Assembly: GCF_003418935.1 (NCBI RefSeq)
Contig: NZ_QVMT01000001.1
Span: 310,001-374,000, forward strand
Length of the DNA: 64,000 bases
From: Emticicia sp. C21
Lineage (GTDB): Bacteria; Bacteroidota; Bacteroidia; Cytophagales; Spirosomataceae
Reading direction: 5' to 3'
In this document: positions 16,889 through 24,671 of the stretch, piece by piece
Position numbering within the stretch: the stretch's first letter is position 1
How the letters are laid out: the number at the start of each line of letters is the position of its first letter
The notes under the pieces: model-generated
What the model was told of the DNA's origin: nothing
Databases searched by the model: none
Seen by the model: the letters and a program-made list of their open reading frames with translations, nothing else
Translations under genes and position numbers: made by a program

Positions 16889-17983
16889 ATGTCGGCACAA
16901 AACACCTCCTACCTAAAACAATTAGATGGCATACGGTTCTTAGCAGTAACAATGGTATTAGTCGACCATTGGTCTGACGAAAAATTGAAATTACCTTTAG
17001 GTTTTTTAGGTGTATGTCTGTTTTTTGTACTAAGCGGTTTCCTGATTACTCGAATTTTGCTCAATGCCAAAGATAAAGATGAAGCCCTCAACCGCTCACA
17101 TGGCTTCTCATTGAAACAGTTTTATATCCGTCGTACTATCCGTATTTTTCCTATTTATTACCTGACTATTTTTATTCTCTATATTCTTAATGTTCCACCT
17201 GTACGCGACAAAATTGTCTGGTGCCTGACCTACTCAACCAATATTTATATTGCCATTCATGAATCATGGCTGGGCGTGATAGATCACCTATGGTCTCTTG
17301 CTGTAGAAGAACAATTCTATCTATTTTTCCCTTTTGTGATCTTCTTTATTCCATCCCGCTATTTAGTAAAAGTACTGTTTGGTTTTATAGGCCTTTCGGT
17401 ATTGCTTCGCTTGGTTCTTTATCTCAATGGTATAGCCTGGATGGCCTCCTATGTACTAATGCCTACTTGTTTGGATGCTTTTGGTATGGGTGGATTATTG
17501 GCGTACGCTTTCTATCATAAAAATGAGAAAGTAAAAAAATTTATCACCAATAAAGTATGGCTGGTACTAAGTTTATTGCTTTATGCAGGAGTAATTGCAC
17601 TAAGCAAATGGATCTCTGAGGGACAAAGTATTGTAACAATTGTATTTCTGCGTGTTTTTGAGTCTTTGCTTTCGTTGTTTTTAGTAGGTAATGCTGCCTA
17701 TAATTTCGGAGGAATTATGAAAAGTGTATTAGAAAACAAAGTAGCTATCTATATCGGGCGCATCAGCTATGGTGTTTATATCTACCATAATTTTGTCTAT
17801 AATTTCTACCATTCCTCACCCAACCATCCTACTATAAAACTGCTAAATAAACTGCCTTTTATTGCTAGTAATTTGCCTCTGAAATTCATTTTTCTATATG
17901 CATTAACTATTGGGGTAGCTACTATTTCGTGGTTTTTGATTGAGAAGCCCATTAATCAATGGAAAGAGAAATTCGGATATTAA
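16889..17983 (+). CDS. Acyltransferase 3 family protein (OafA/YrhL-like)
   Basis: 364 aa with about ten membrane helices. LDGIRFLAVTMVLVDHW holds the conserved RxxAxxxVxxxH motif with its essential His; RRTIRIFPIYYLTIF and HLWSLAVEEQFYLFFP (conserved Glu) follow. Family members transfer acyl groups, often acetyl, from the cytoplasm to sugars of O-antigen, exopolysaccharide or peptidoglycan. It follows a GT-C-like membrane gene, so the target is probably a surface glycan (inference). Its stop codon overlaps that of the convergent metalloprotease by 4 bp. Confidence 0.88.
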   Translation: MSAQNTSYLKQLDGIRFLAVTMVLVDHWSDEKLKLPLGFLGVCLFFVLSGFLITRILLNAKDKDEALNRSHGFSLKQFYIRRTIRIFPIYYLTIFILYILNVPPVRDKIVWCLTYSTNIYIAIHESWLGVIDHLWSLAVEEQFYLFFPFVIFFIPSRYLVKVLFGFIGLSVLLRLVLYLNGIAWMASYVLMPTCLDAFGMGGLLAYAFYHKNEKVKKFITNKVWLVLSLLLYAGVIALSKWISEGQSIVTIVFLRVFESLLSLFLVGNAAYNFGGIMKSVLENKVAIYIGRISYGVYIYHNFVYNFYHSSPNHPTIKLLNKLPFIASNLPLKFIFLYALTIGVATISWFLIEKPINQWKEKFGY

Positions 17984-19242
17984 TTGGGAGATTTTACCAG
18001 TTTTTTGGTCATAACCTGTGTACCATCTACAATTTTCATCAGATAGATACCATCAGGTAACTGACTTAAGTCAACGGGAATGGTCTCAGAAGTAATAGAT
18101 TGGCTTTCTATACGTTGAAGTGTTCGGCCTTTAACATCAAACAATTCTATGCTTATATCACGTCCCTGATTTCGTAAGGGAAAGGCAACCTTTACAATAT
18201 CAGTTACCGGATTCGGGAATACAATAGCACTTAATATTGGCTCTACTGTATATTCATTTGCCGTAATCAAATTACCTTCTATACCTACAATCTGCCAACC
18301 CATATCTTGTAAGCAACGCAGCAATAAATCACCGGGACTCTGATTTACTTCTGCTGAACGTACATTAGGCGACATCAACGAGTTAGGGTTTCCTTGCGGA
18401 TAATAGGATTCATCAAAATGTGAAATACTCGAACCATCATTGAAAGCACTCGGCGCATAAAGTTTTGGTAAAAAATTAGCGTATGAACTATTCCTTAAAC
18501 CAAAATATATGGCATTACCCGTTAAAGCAGTTTTTAAATCAGTTGAGGGATTTCCAAAAACACCACTGTTCGTCAGCTTTATTTTTCCTGTATTTTGTAG
18601 AAACATATCGTAGATATAATTACTACCCGACTGGCCATATTGCCCCTGCGTATTGCTATTCACTAATTTAAAGGATGACGAAAAACCTAAACCATGGGCT
18701 ATTTCATGCATTACAACCGTAATCAAATCGTATTTACCCGATTGAGATTTCCCATCTACCCCATAGTACCAGTTCATGCCACTATTGATTTTCATCTCAA
18801 TTTCAAAATCGTTGTCATTAAGATTTTTTCCAGAGATTGCTTCTGCTAACGAAGCAGGATACCAGACATTCTGATAGGGAGCGTTCTGAAAGTTCTTGTA
18901 AATACGAGTTGCTCCTGTGACAGCTAATACACCGGTTGATAGAGAAGTCCAGGTAGCTTTAATTTTGATAGGCTGAGAAGAATATAGGTATTTCGCCCAC
19001 AGGCTCATGGCTTTTTCATAAGCTGTCTTGGCTGCGGCTGGAAAATCCACATAAGTGACCTGAATGGTAGAAGTAGCTAAAACCCGTGCATTGGAGGCCA
19101 ATTTCTCATCCGGTAGAATCTGTGTAAAACTATCCTCTTCTGTATAATGACAGATAACCGACTCAGCAGGCATAGATTCAGTCTGCGCAAGCACTGTTTG
19201 ATAAGCCAATAAAAAAATAAAGATTTTCCCTAACAGACGCAT
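17980..19242 (-). CDS. T9SS-secreted metalloprotease with type A sorting domain
   Basis: 420 aa, signal peptide in residues 1-19 (ending TVLAQ). VVMHEIAHGLGFSSSF is an HExxH zinc site. The residue six after the second His is Ser rather than His or Asp, so it is not a classical metzincin; the third ligand may be His in SISHFDE, with LMSPN as a Met-turn. The last 80 residues (VFPNPVTDIVKV, ELFDVKGRTLQ, LPDGIYLMKI) are a type A T9SS sorting domain, which is cut off and replaced by a lipid anchor during export. It is a predicted surface or secreted protease. The 3' end overlaps the acyltransferase stop. Confidence 0.85.
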   Translation of the reverse strand: MRLLGKIFIFLLAYQTVLAQTESMPAESVICHYTEEDSFTQILPDEKLASNARVLATSTIQVTYVDFPAAAKTAYEKAMSLWAKYLYSSQPIKIKATWTSLSTGVLAVTGATRIYKNFQNAPYQNVWYPASLAEAISGKNLNDNDFEIEMKINSGMNWYYGVDGKSQSGKYDLITVVMHEIAHGLGFSSSFKLVNSNTQGQYGQSGSNYIYDMFLQNTGKIKLTNSGVFGNPSTDLKTALTGNAIYFGLRNSSYANFLPKLYAPSAFNDGSSISHFDESYYPQGNPNSLMSPNVRSAEVNQSPGDLLLRCLQDMGWQIVGIEGNLITANEYTVEPILSAIVFPNPVTDIVKVAFPLRNQGRDISIELFDVKGRTLQRIESQSITSETIPVDLSQLPDGIYLMKIVDGTQVMTKKLVKSPN

Positions 19243-19272
19243 TGGTAAATGTTTAGGTCGTTTTGCTTTTTA

Positions 19273-19341
19273 TTTAGTGAATGAGTGATTACTTTTAAAA
19301 CCTTCATTTTTAATCACTCATTTACTCACTCATTCACTAAA
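19273..19341. repeat. Long hairpin built of GAGTGA/TCACTC words (element 1)
   Basis: TTTAGTGAATGAGTGATTA (19273-19291) is self-complementary to TAATCACTCA and ATTCACTAAA within 19311-19341. The right arm also contains three tandem (A)CTCA(T)TCACT-like words. It lies between the protease start and the methyltransferase stop and shares word content with the element at 27252. It lacks a clear T tract. Confidence 0.55.
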
Positions 19342-19397
19342 TTCTTCTTATACTAAGACGTTAAAAGGTGTAAAAAAATTGCATACACAAAAAGCAA

Positions 19398-19931
19398 TTA
19401 TCGCGCCATGACTTTTGAGACGTAATCCCAACAGATAATTCCTATTGTTACGGCAATATTAAGAGAGTGCTTTGTACCAAATTGAGGTATCTCCAGACAA
19501 TGGTCTGCGGCAACTATGGCAGCATCATTTACGCCAAATACTTCATTACCAAATACAAAGGCATATTTCCTCGAAGGCTCAGGTTTAAAGTCTGTTAAAC
19601 TAAGGCTATTTTCTACCTGTTCTATTGCCAGAACTGTATAGCCATTTTGCTTTAATTCTGTAATTAATTCAACTATATTAGTCCTATGCTCCCATGCTAC
19701 TGAATCAGTGGAGCCTAAAGCGGTTTTCTCAATTTCACGATGCGGGGGTGTACCTGTTATACCACATAGATAGATTTTTTCAACCAAAAAAGCGTCTCCT
19801 GTACGAAAAGCCGAGCCAACATTATTCATACTTCTGACATCATCTAATATCAGACAAAAATTCTTTTTCTCAACCTCCTGAAACTCTTCTACTGACAGAC
19901 GATTCAGTTCTTCCATTTGCAATTTTCTCAT
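19398..19931 (-). CDS. SpoU/TrmH-family 2'-O-methyltransferase
   Basis: 177 aa. The three SPOUT motifs are present: NNVGSAFRTGDAF (motif 1, with the conserved N, R), FVFGNEVFGV (motif 2) and IPQFGTKHSLNIAVTIGI (motif 3, forming the knot). These enzymes methylate ribose 2'-OH of tRNA or rRNA using S-adenosylmethionine, as dimers. There is no added RNA-binding N-terminal domain, as is common for small TrmL/TrmH forms. The exact RNA target is not readable from sequence. Confidence 0.88.
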   Translation of the reverse strand: MRKLQMEELNRLSVEEFQEVEKKNFCLILDDVRSMNNVGSAFRTGDAFLVEKIYLCGITGTPPHREIEKTALGSTDSVAWEHRTNIVELITELKQNGYTVLAIEQVENSLSLTDFKPEPSRKYAFVFGNEVFGVNDAAIVAADHCLEIPQFGTKHSLNIAVTIGIICWDYVSKVMAR

Positions 19932-20003
19932 GAAACTCTTTTTTCTGCAAATTTATGATAGAATTGTGACGTTTTGAACGTTTTTACTCGCTAAGAATAT
20001 ATT

Positions 20004-20300
20004 TCATTTTGCCGGAACTATCGCCCGCATCGGAAAGTATTCATAGCGATTAATTGTTGTCGCTGGGTCATTTGCAATAAAATCTTTTACTTCCTGCTCA
20101 TCCTCTACACAGATGACTCCAAGACCATAAACAGCATCAGGAGCCATTACAGGGCCAAAAACTACTACTTTTCCCTGGTTCATCAATTCGGTCCAATATC
20201 CTACATGCTTCATCATAATCGCTCTTTCTTCTTCACTCATAGTTTGAGCAAAGTCCGGCCTTGACGGAAGTAAATGCAATGCAAAGTATTTTTTCTCCAT
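20004..20300 (-). CDS. YCII-family protein
   Basis: 98 aa, a single YCII (dimeric alpha/beta barrel) domain: YFALHLLPSRPDF, MMKHVGYWTELMNQGKVVVFGPV and EQEVKDFIANDP...YEYFPMRAIVP. The family has a conserved His-Asp pair, and its enzymatic role is mostly unknown apart from rare examples in ring cleavage. It is monocistronic, with no contextual partner. Confidence 0.8.
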   Translation of the reverse strand: MEKKYFALHLLPSRPDFAQTMSEEERAIMMKHVGYWTELMNQGKVVVFGPVMAPDAVYGLGVICVEDEQEVKDFIANDPATTINRYEYFPMRAIVPAK

Positions 20301-20395
20301 TTTTATAATTGGTTAACAATTTTAATTGACGCGACTATCATCAAGCTACTAAATGTTGTTATTTTTAATAATCCGGAGCTCCTGCTGCCCTATGT

Positions 20396-20484
20396 AAAAA
20401 GGTTCCCACCGTACAGGTAACCTTTTCCGGATTTGCTTTAGCTCTCCTGATTCAAAAAGGTACCCGCCATATTGGCTACCTTTT
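20396..20484. repeat. Two tandem 31-nt hairpins in a 385-bp gap
   Basis: The 20301-20685 interval has no convincing gene. It contains two related imperfect hairpins of equal length, 20396-20426 (AAAAAGGTTCCCACC to AGGTAACCTTTT) and 20454-20484 (AAAAAGGTACCCGCC to TGGCTACCTTTT), 58 bp apart. Each is preceded by AGCTC and CTG words, so a longer unit of about 58 bp is repeated. The sequence can also be read as a short open frame (KKVPTVQVTFSG...), so a decayed gene fragment is an alternative. Confidence 0.5.
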
Positions 20485-20685
20485 CGATAGTTATTATGCA
20501 GATTGTAATTCAATACTGGACGTCCCATAAACTTCCCACTTTGGTTTTAGTTTTCAAAGTATGTGGGTTGTTTTTTGGTAAAATCACACTGTTGTGTTCT
20601 CCTCTACAATGCCTGTTCTTTAGAAGAAAGAAATAGTCATTCACAACTTCTGAGTTAATTACTAATTTTTAAATTTCACTCGTTC

Positions 20686-21126
20686 TTATTTAAGCCTCAT
20701 CAACAATTCAGTCTCTAATTTAGATTCATCATTTGTCCAATGCCCGTATATTTCAATGTATAGAAGTATAACCTCAAATCCTTTTTCTATTAATTCGCTG
20801 GTCATTTTCTGCCCTGCTGGCTTAATGAGATGATAAGGACCAATATGTTTATAATAAGCATATTTTTCTAAGCTTATTCTCTTTTCTTCAAGCCCTGAGC
20901 TTAGTCCAATAGATGGATTATGCAATTCGACACCTGCAAAAACCTCATCTTCAGTTTCATACACCCAGATATTCATCCCACTATTTCCTAGTTCATTAGC
21001 TTTAACTACCTCCCACATTTTACCACTCAATTGAAAGGCGGCACCTACAAAATCTTTATCGATAGCAATGCCTCCGAAGCCATAAATATCTAATTGAAGA
21101 CTATTATTAATTATTTCTATATTCAT
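20686..21126 (-). CDS. GyrI-like small-molecule-binding domain protein
   Basis: 146 aa, with the fold signature of the AraC/GyrI effector-binding domain: a first half (FGGIAIDKDFVGAAFQLSGKMWEVV) and a second half (YYKHIGPYHLIKPAGQKM, ending with KLETELLMRLK). It has no DNA-binding region, so it is a free-standing ligand-binding protein. The ligand is unknown. In related proteins the second half contains a conserved Glu for ligand contact; here several Glu residues near ELHNPSIG...LEEKRIS are candidates. It is transcribed alone. Confidence 0.65.
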   Translation of the reverse strand: MNIEIINNSLQLDIYGFGGIAIDKDFVGAAFQLSGKMWEVVKANELGNSGMNIWVYETEDEVFAGVELHNPSIGLSSGLEEKRISLEKYAYYKHIGPYHLIKPAGQKMTSELIEKGFEVILLYIEIYGHWTNDESKLETELLMRLK

Positions 21127-21302
21127 AGTTAATGAATTTTAGTCATATAGAATCATTATAAATTTAGCTACGAAACCACTCAGCTTTCAATCGAAATTAC
21201 TATAAAAGTTCTAAAGTTTTATGTATTGATTTAATTATCTTTAAGCGCTATTTACTTTAGCATTTTCAGAATGATTATTGAAAAGTCTTAGAGCCTGTTT
21301 AA

Positions 21303-21665
21303 ATGAATAAGTATAAACCTCTTAATCGAAAAGAAATAATTATATTGATTTGTATTTTCCTAGTTGGTGTGGGTATTATGGAACTCACAGGGATTATACA
21401 AAGTAAGGATGACGCGAATATAGACAAAGAACTTCTATTAATCATTGAAAGAAATAAAGAAATGCAACAAAGTTTTGGCTCATTTAGGGGTTCTAATATT
21501 GAATACTTTTATAATCCAAGCGTTAAAGATACTGCTTCTTTTAAGGCTGTCTTACACGGAAGCAGGTCGCACATTAATTTTATTGGACATATGGCAATAA
21601 TTAATAAAAAGTGGCAACTAGTTACCTATTCAATGGTTTCAGATAGTTCACAGTTAATGCCTTAG
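21303..21665 (+). CDS. Small membrane-anchored protein, Coa1-like
   Basis: 120 aa. One membrane helix near residues 10-28 (IIILICIFLVGVGIMEL) is followed by a soluble part. The pattern QSFGSFRGSN...SFKAVLHGSRSHINFIGHMAIINKKWQLVTYS resembles the small Coa1-like fold seen in cytochrome-oxidase-assembly-type proteins, but this is a weak visual match. There is no operon partner; decayed sequence follows downstream. The function is not assigned. Confidence 0.5.
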   Translation: MNKYKPLNRKEIIILICIFLVGVGIMELTGIIQSKDDANIDKELLLIIERNKEMQQSFGSFRGSNIEYFYNPSVKDTASFKAVLHGSRSHINFIGHMAIINKKWQLVTYSMVSDSSQLMP

Positions 21666-21727
21666 CAGAGAATATTACACAATAATCTACATACCTCTTC
21701 CAGTCTTTTTCCAATCTAAAGTTTTAA

Positions 21728-21910
21728 ATTATTAAAATTACCACTGATGGATACAGAATATAAAACAAAATCATTAATTACGAAGTTGTAATAGCAGGTA
21801 CTCAAATTGGCTTAATCAATAGATAACTCTTTGAAAGCAACCCAAATGCTTTTACCTACGTATCTATCAAAGGTTTGTCAAATGCTGAAAGAATCCACGC
21901 CAACCTATAA
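21728..21910 (+). pseudogene. Short in-frame coding remnant with two stops
   Basis: One frame reads KITTDGYRI, stop, NKIINYEVVIAGTQIGLINR, stop, then LFESNPNAFTYVSIKGLSNAERIHANL and a terminal TAA at 21908. The amino-acid composition is protein-like across both stops, so this is probably the tail of a dead gene. The parent family is not recognised. It ends 17 bp before the polyketide synthase start. Confidence 0.35.
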
Positions 21911-21927
21911 ATAAAGCCCAAACTATA

Positions 21928-22995
21928 ATGCCGAAAATTGTTTCTATCGGAACTGCCGTGCCTCGCTATGCACACAAACAGGAAGACATCATGCGTTTTA
22001 TGCTTGATGCCACAAATCCTGATGAAAAAAACAAAAAACTTCTTCCTATTCTCTATAAGCGTAGTGGCATTGACACCCGATATTCGGTTTTCCCTGATTT
22101 TTCTTTGTTACGCGGCAACTGGCATTTTTTTGGCAATAACTGTACTGCTCCATCTCTTGAACAACGGATGAAACTTTTCAACGAAGAAGTAGTAGCATTA
22201 TCTGAAAAGTCTATACGAGATTGCATGCCTGATAATAATTTACAGGAAATTACACATTTGATAACCGTTACCTGCACAGGTCTTTCTGCACCGGGTTTAG
22301 ATATATTATTGGCTGAAAAATTGAATCTTCCTTCTAATATTATTCGTACTTCTGTCAACTTTATGGGTTGTTATGCTGCTTTGCATGCACTTAAAATAGC
22401 TGATGCGTTTTGTAGAGCTGATGCCTCTGCCAAAGTCCTGATAGTTTGTACCGAATTATGCACTTTACATTTTCAGAAGTCAAATGATACTGACTCTATT
22501 CTTTCCTCTACCCTATTTGCAGATGGTTCAGCAGCTTGTCTGGTAGTTGGTGATGAAAAAACAAAAGGCTTAAGCATTCAACAATTTTTCTCAAAAATAG
22601 CCTTAGCAGGTCAGCCTGATATGGCCTGGCAATTATCAGGGAATGGCTTTCTAATGACTCTGACCAATCATGTGCCTAAGCTGATTAAAGAAGAGATTGG
22701 TGGTTTATTAGATTCAGCTTTAAAGCAACTCAACATATCAATCAATGATGTGGCTGAATGGGCTATTCATCCGGGAGGTAAAAATATATTAGAAGCAGTA
22801 GAAAGCTCTTTGGTGCTTGATAGTTCAGACTTGGCCACCTCTTATGAAGTACTCCGCAACTATGGCAATATGTCGTCAGCTACTATTTTGTTTGTACTTA
22901 AGCAAATGATGCAGAATCCTTCTACAAAGGGCAATATTTTTACAGTAGCTTTTGGACCAGGTATTACTATAGAAACCGTTATGCTTACCCTATGA
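21928..22995 (+). CDS. Type III polyketide synthase (chalcone/stilbene synthase family)
   Basis: 355 aa, thiolase fold. The catalytic triad is visible: Cys in VNFMGCYAALHAL, His in WAIHPGGKNI and Asn in NYGNMSSATILF. FADGSAACLVV and the terminal FTVAFGPGITIETVML are also family features. Such enzymes load a fatty acyl- or other acyl-CoA and extend it with malonyl-CoA, usually cyclising to a resorcinol or pyrone. The product cannot be told from sequence. The downstream methyltransferase overlaps it by 4 bp (ATGA), then a CrtA-like oxygenase follows, making a three-gene operon for a methylated, oxidised polyketide (inference). Confidence 0.9.
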   Translation: MPKIVSIGTAVPRYAHKQEDIMRFMLDATNPDEKNKKLLPILYKRSGIDTRYSVFPDFSLLRGNWHFFGNNCTAPSLEQRMKLFNEEVVALSEKSIRDCMPDNNLQEITHLITVTCTGLSAPGLDILLAEKLNLPSNIIRTSVNFMGCYAALHALKIADAFCRADASAKVLIVCTELCTLHFQKSNDTDSILSSTLFADGSAACLVVGDEKTKGLSIQQFFSKIALAGQPDMAWQLSGNGFLMTLTNHVPKLIKEEIGGLLDSALKQLNISINDVAEWAIHPGGKNILEAVESSLVLDSSDLATSYEVLRNYGNMSSATILFVLKQMMQNPSTKGNIFTVAFGPGITIETVMLTL

Positions 22996-23690
22996 ATTTC
23001 AGCAATCGCTCCTATACACCAGAATTATTAGATAATGATGATATTCCTACCGAAGACCTATATCAGAACCTTCATGAATTAGATTTCATCAATCGTTGGT
23101 TAGGCGGGCATAAGGTAGTATTGGATGGTATCAAGGCTTTACTCAAAAAGAATCCAGTCAATAATTCACTATCAATTATGGAAATTGGCAGTGGTGGTGG
23201 CGATAATCTGAGAGAAACGGGTATTTTATTGAACAAAAAGAAAATGGTCTATCGGTTGGAGGGGGTAGATTTAAAACAGGATTGTGTTCGGTTTGCCCAG
23301 CGTCAAAAACTTATACCCATTACCTATCAAATCTGTGATTATCAATTGGCTGATACCCAAACGCAGAAGCCGCATTATATTTTCAATTCTTTGTTCTGTC
23401 ATCACTTTAAAGATGAGCAATTAATAAAAATGCTTCAATGGATGTATCAGAATTCAGAAAAAGGTTTCTTTATAGCCGATTTACACCGCCATGCTTTGGC
23501 TTATTATTCTATTAAGTTTTTAACCTGGCTTTGCTCGAAATCATATTTAGTAAAAAATGATGCGCCGTTGTCAGTTTTAAGAGGGTTCAGCCGAAAAGAA
23601 TGGAAAGTACTTTTACATCACGCCGGAATCAGGCATTATACTATCCAATGGAAATGGGCATTCCGCTGGTTGATTATTGTTGAAAAATAA
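22992..23690 (+). CDS. SAM-dependent methyltransferase of the polyketide operon
   Basis: 232 aa. Class I methyltransferase: motif I is IMEIGSGGGDNLRE, followed by LEGVDLKQDC (acidic loop) and ICDYQLADTQ. The C-terminal part (YYSIKFLTWLCSKSYLVKNDAPLSVLRGFSRKEWKVLL) matches the enzymes that commonly sit next to bacterial type III polyketide synthases. It overlaps the synthase stop codon, so translation is coupled, and it probably methylates the polyketide product on oxygen or carbon. CrtA-like gene 14 bp downstream. Confidence 0.85.
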   Translation: MNFSNRSYTPELLDNDDIPTEDLYQNLHELDFINRWLGGHKVVLDGIKALLKKNPVNNSLSIMEIGSGGGDNLRETGILLNKKKMVYRLEGVDLKQDCVRFAQRQKLIPITYQICDYQLADTQTQKPHYIFNSLFCHHFKDEQLIKMLQWMYQNSEKGFFIADLHRHALAYYSIKFLTWLCSKSYLVKNDAPLSVLRGFSRKEWKVLLHHAGIRHYTIQWKWAFRWLIIVEK

Positions 23691-23704
23691 GCCATTAGTT
23701 ATCT

Positions 23705-24412
23705 ATGATTATTACTCTTACTATAGTCCGATACCCTAAGTATTCTATTCCTTTCGCCATTTTATCAATGGCGCTATTTCGGCTTCCGTTGTGGTTAACT
23801 CAAGGCATTACATTCTGGAAACTACTTGGGTGTGGCAAAAATGGTTCTTTTGATATTCAACCTGACTTGACTCAGTGGGGATTATTAGCAGTATGGGAAA
23901 AAGAGGAGGATTTTAATAGATTTCAGCAAAATTCTTTCCTGCAAAAGTGGTGGAAAGTTTTTACCAAAAATCAATGGACTGTCGTTTGCCAAGCCTATGA
24001 ATCACATGGTAAGTGGGATGGAAAAAATCCATTTCATACACACGTAACCGACAAAAATTATCAGGGTAAAATTGCGGTTCTCACAAGAGCCAGTATTCGT
24101 TTATCAAAATTGAAAGGCTTTTGGAGCAATGTGCCCCAAGTTGCCAGTAATCTGCAGCAAGCCAAAGGTTTTATTACCTCAATAGGTATTGGAGAGATGC
24201 CGTTTATCAGGCAAGCAACATTTTCAATCTGGGAAAGTCTTGATGATGTGAAACAATTTGCCTATAGACAACGAGAGCATGCTGATGTAATTAAAAGAAC
24301 CCGAAAAGAAGATTGGTATTCGGAAGAGCTATTTGCCCGTTTTATTCCTATCAGAATAGAGGGAAATTTAAATGAAAAGCCTATTTTAGACTATACAAAT
24401 GCTACCGCTTGA
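23705..24412 (+). CDS. Spheroidene monooxygenase-like protein (CrtA family)
   Basis: 235 aa. It matches the CrtA pattern: LAVWEKEEDFNRF, KIAVLTRASIRLSKLKGFWSNVP, ITSIGIGEMPFIRQATFSIWES, then FAYRQREHADVIKRT and WYSEELFARFIPI. CrtA enzymes are haem-dependent oxygenases that put keto groups on carotenoids. Here it is the last gene of an operon with a type III polyketide synthase and methyltransferase and no carotenoid genes in the window, so the polyketide rather than a carotene is a plausible substrate (inference). A hydrophobic stretch near residues 12-32 may help membrane contact. Confidence 0.75.
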   Translation: MIITLTIVRYPKYSIPFAILSMALFRLPLWLTQGITFWKLLGCGKNGSFDIQPDLTQWGLLAVWEKEEDFNRFQQNSFLQKWWKVFTKNQWTVVCQAYESHGKWDGKNPFHTHVTDKNYQGKIAVLTRASIRLSKLKGFWSNVPQVASNLQQAKGFITSIGIGEMPFIRQATFSIWESLDDVKQFAYRQREHADVIKRTRKEDWYSEELFARFIPIRIEGNLNEKPILDYTNATA

Positions 24413-24671
24413 AAACTTTCCAAACTTTCGTTTTAAGTATGTACAAATTTCACGCCAAAGCTATACTTATCCCGAGAAATAATTTATAACTAATTGATTT
24501 TCAAGGCTATATAAATATTTTTTTTGTTAAAAAACTTGCTTTTTCTTCAATAATTACCCTTATTTGTTAGACAAACTGCACCACAAGCCCGTAAAATGTC
24601 AGGACCTCTCTTTATCGGGCATGATTTTTGAATCATTACATTGAGTGAATACAATAGAAACTATTTAATTT

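Noticed and set aside
20396-20484. CRISPR array
   Set aside because: Only two units, each is itself a hairpin, and there are no spacers or cas genes.
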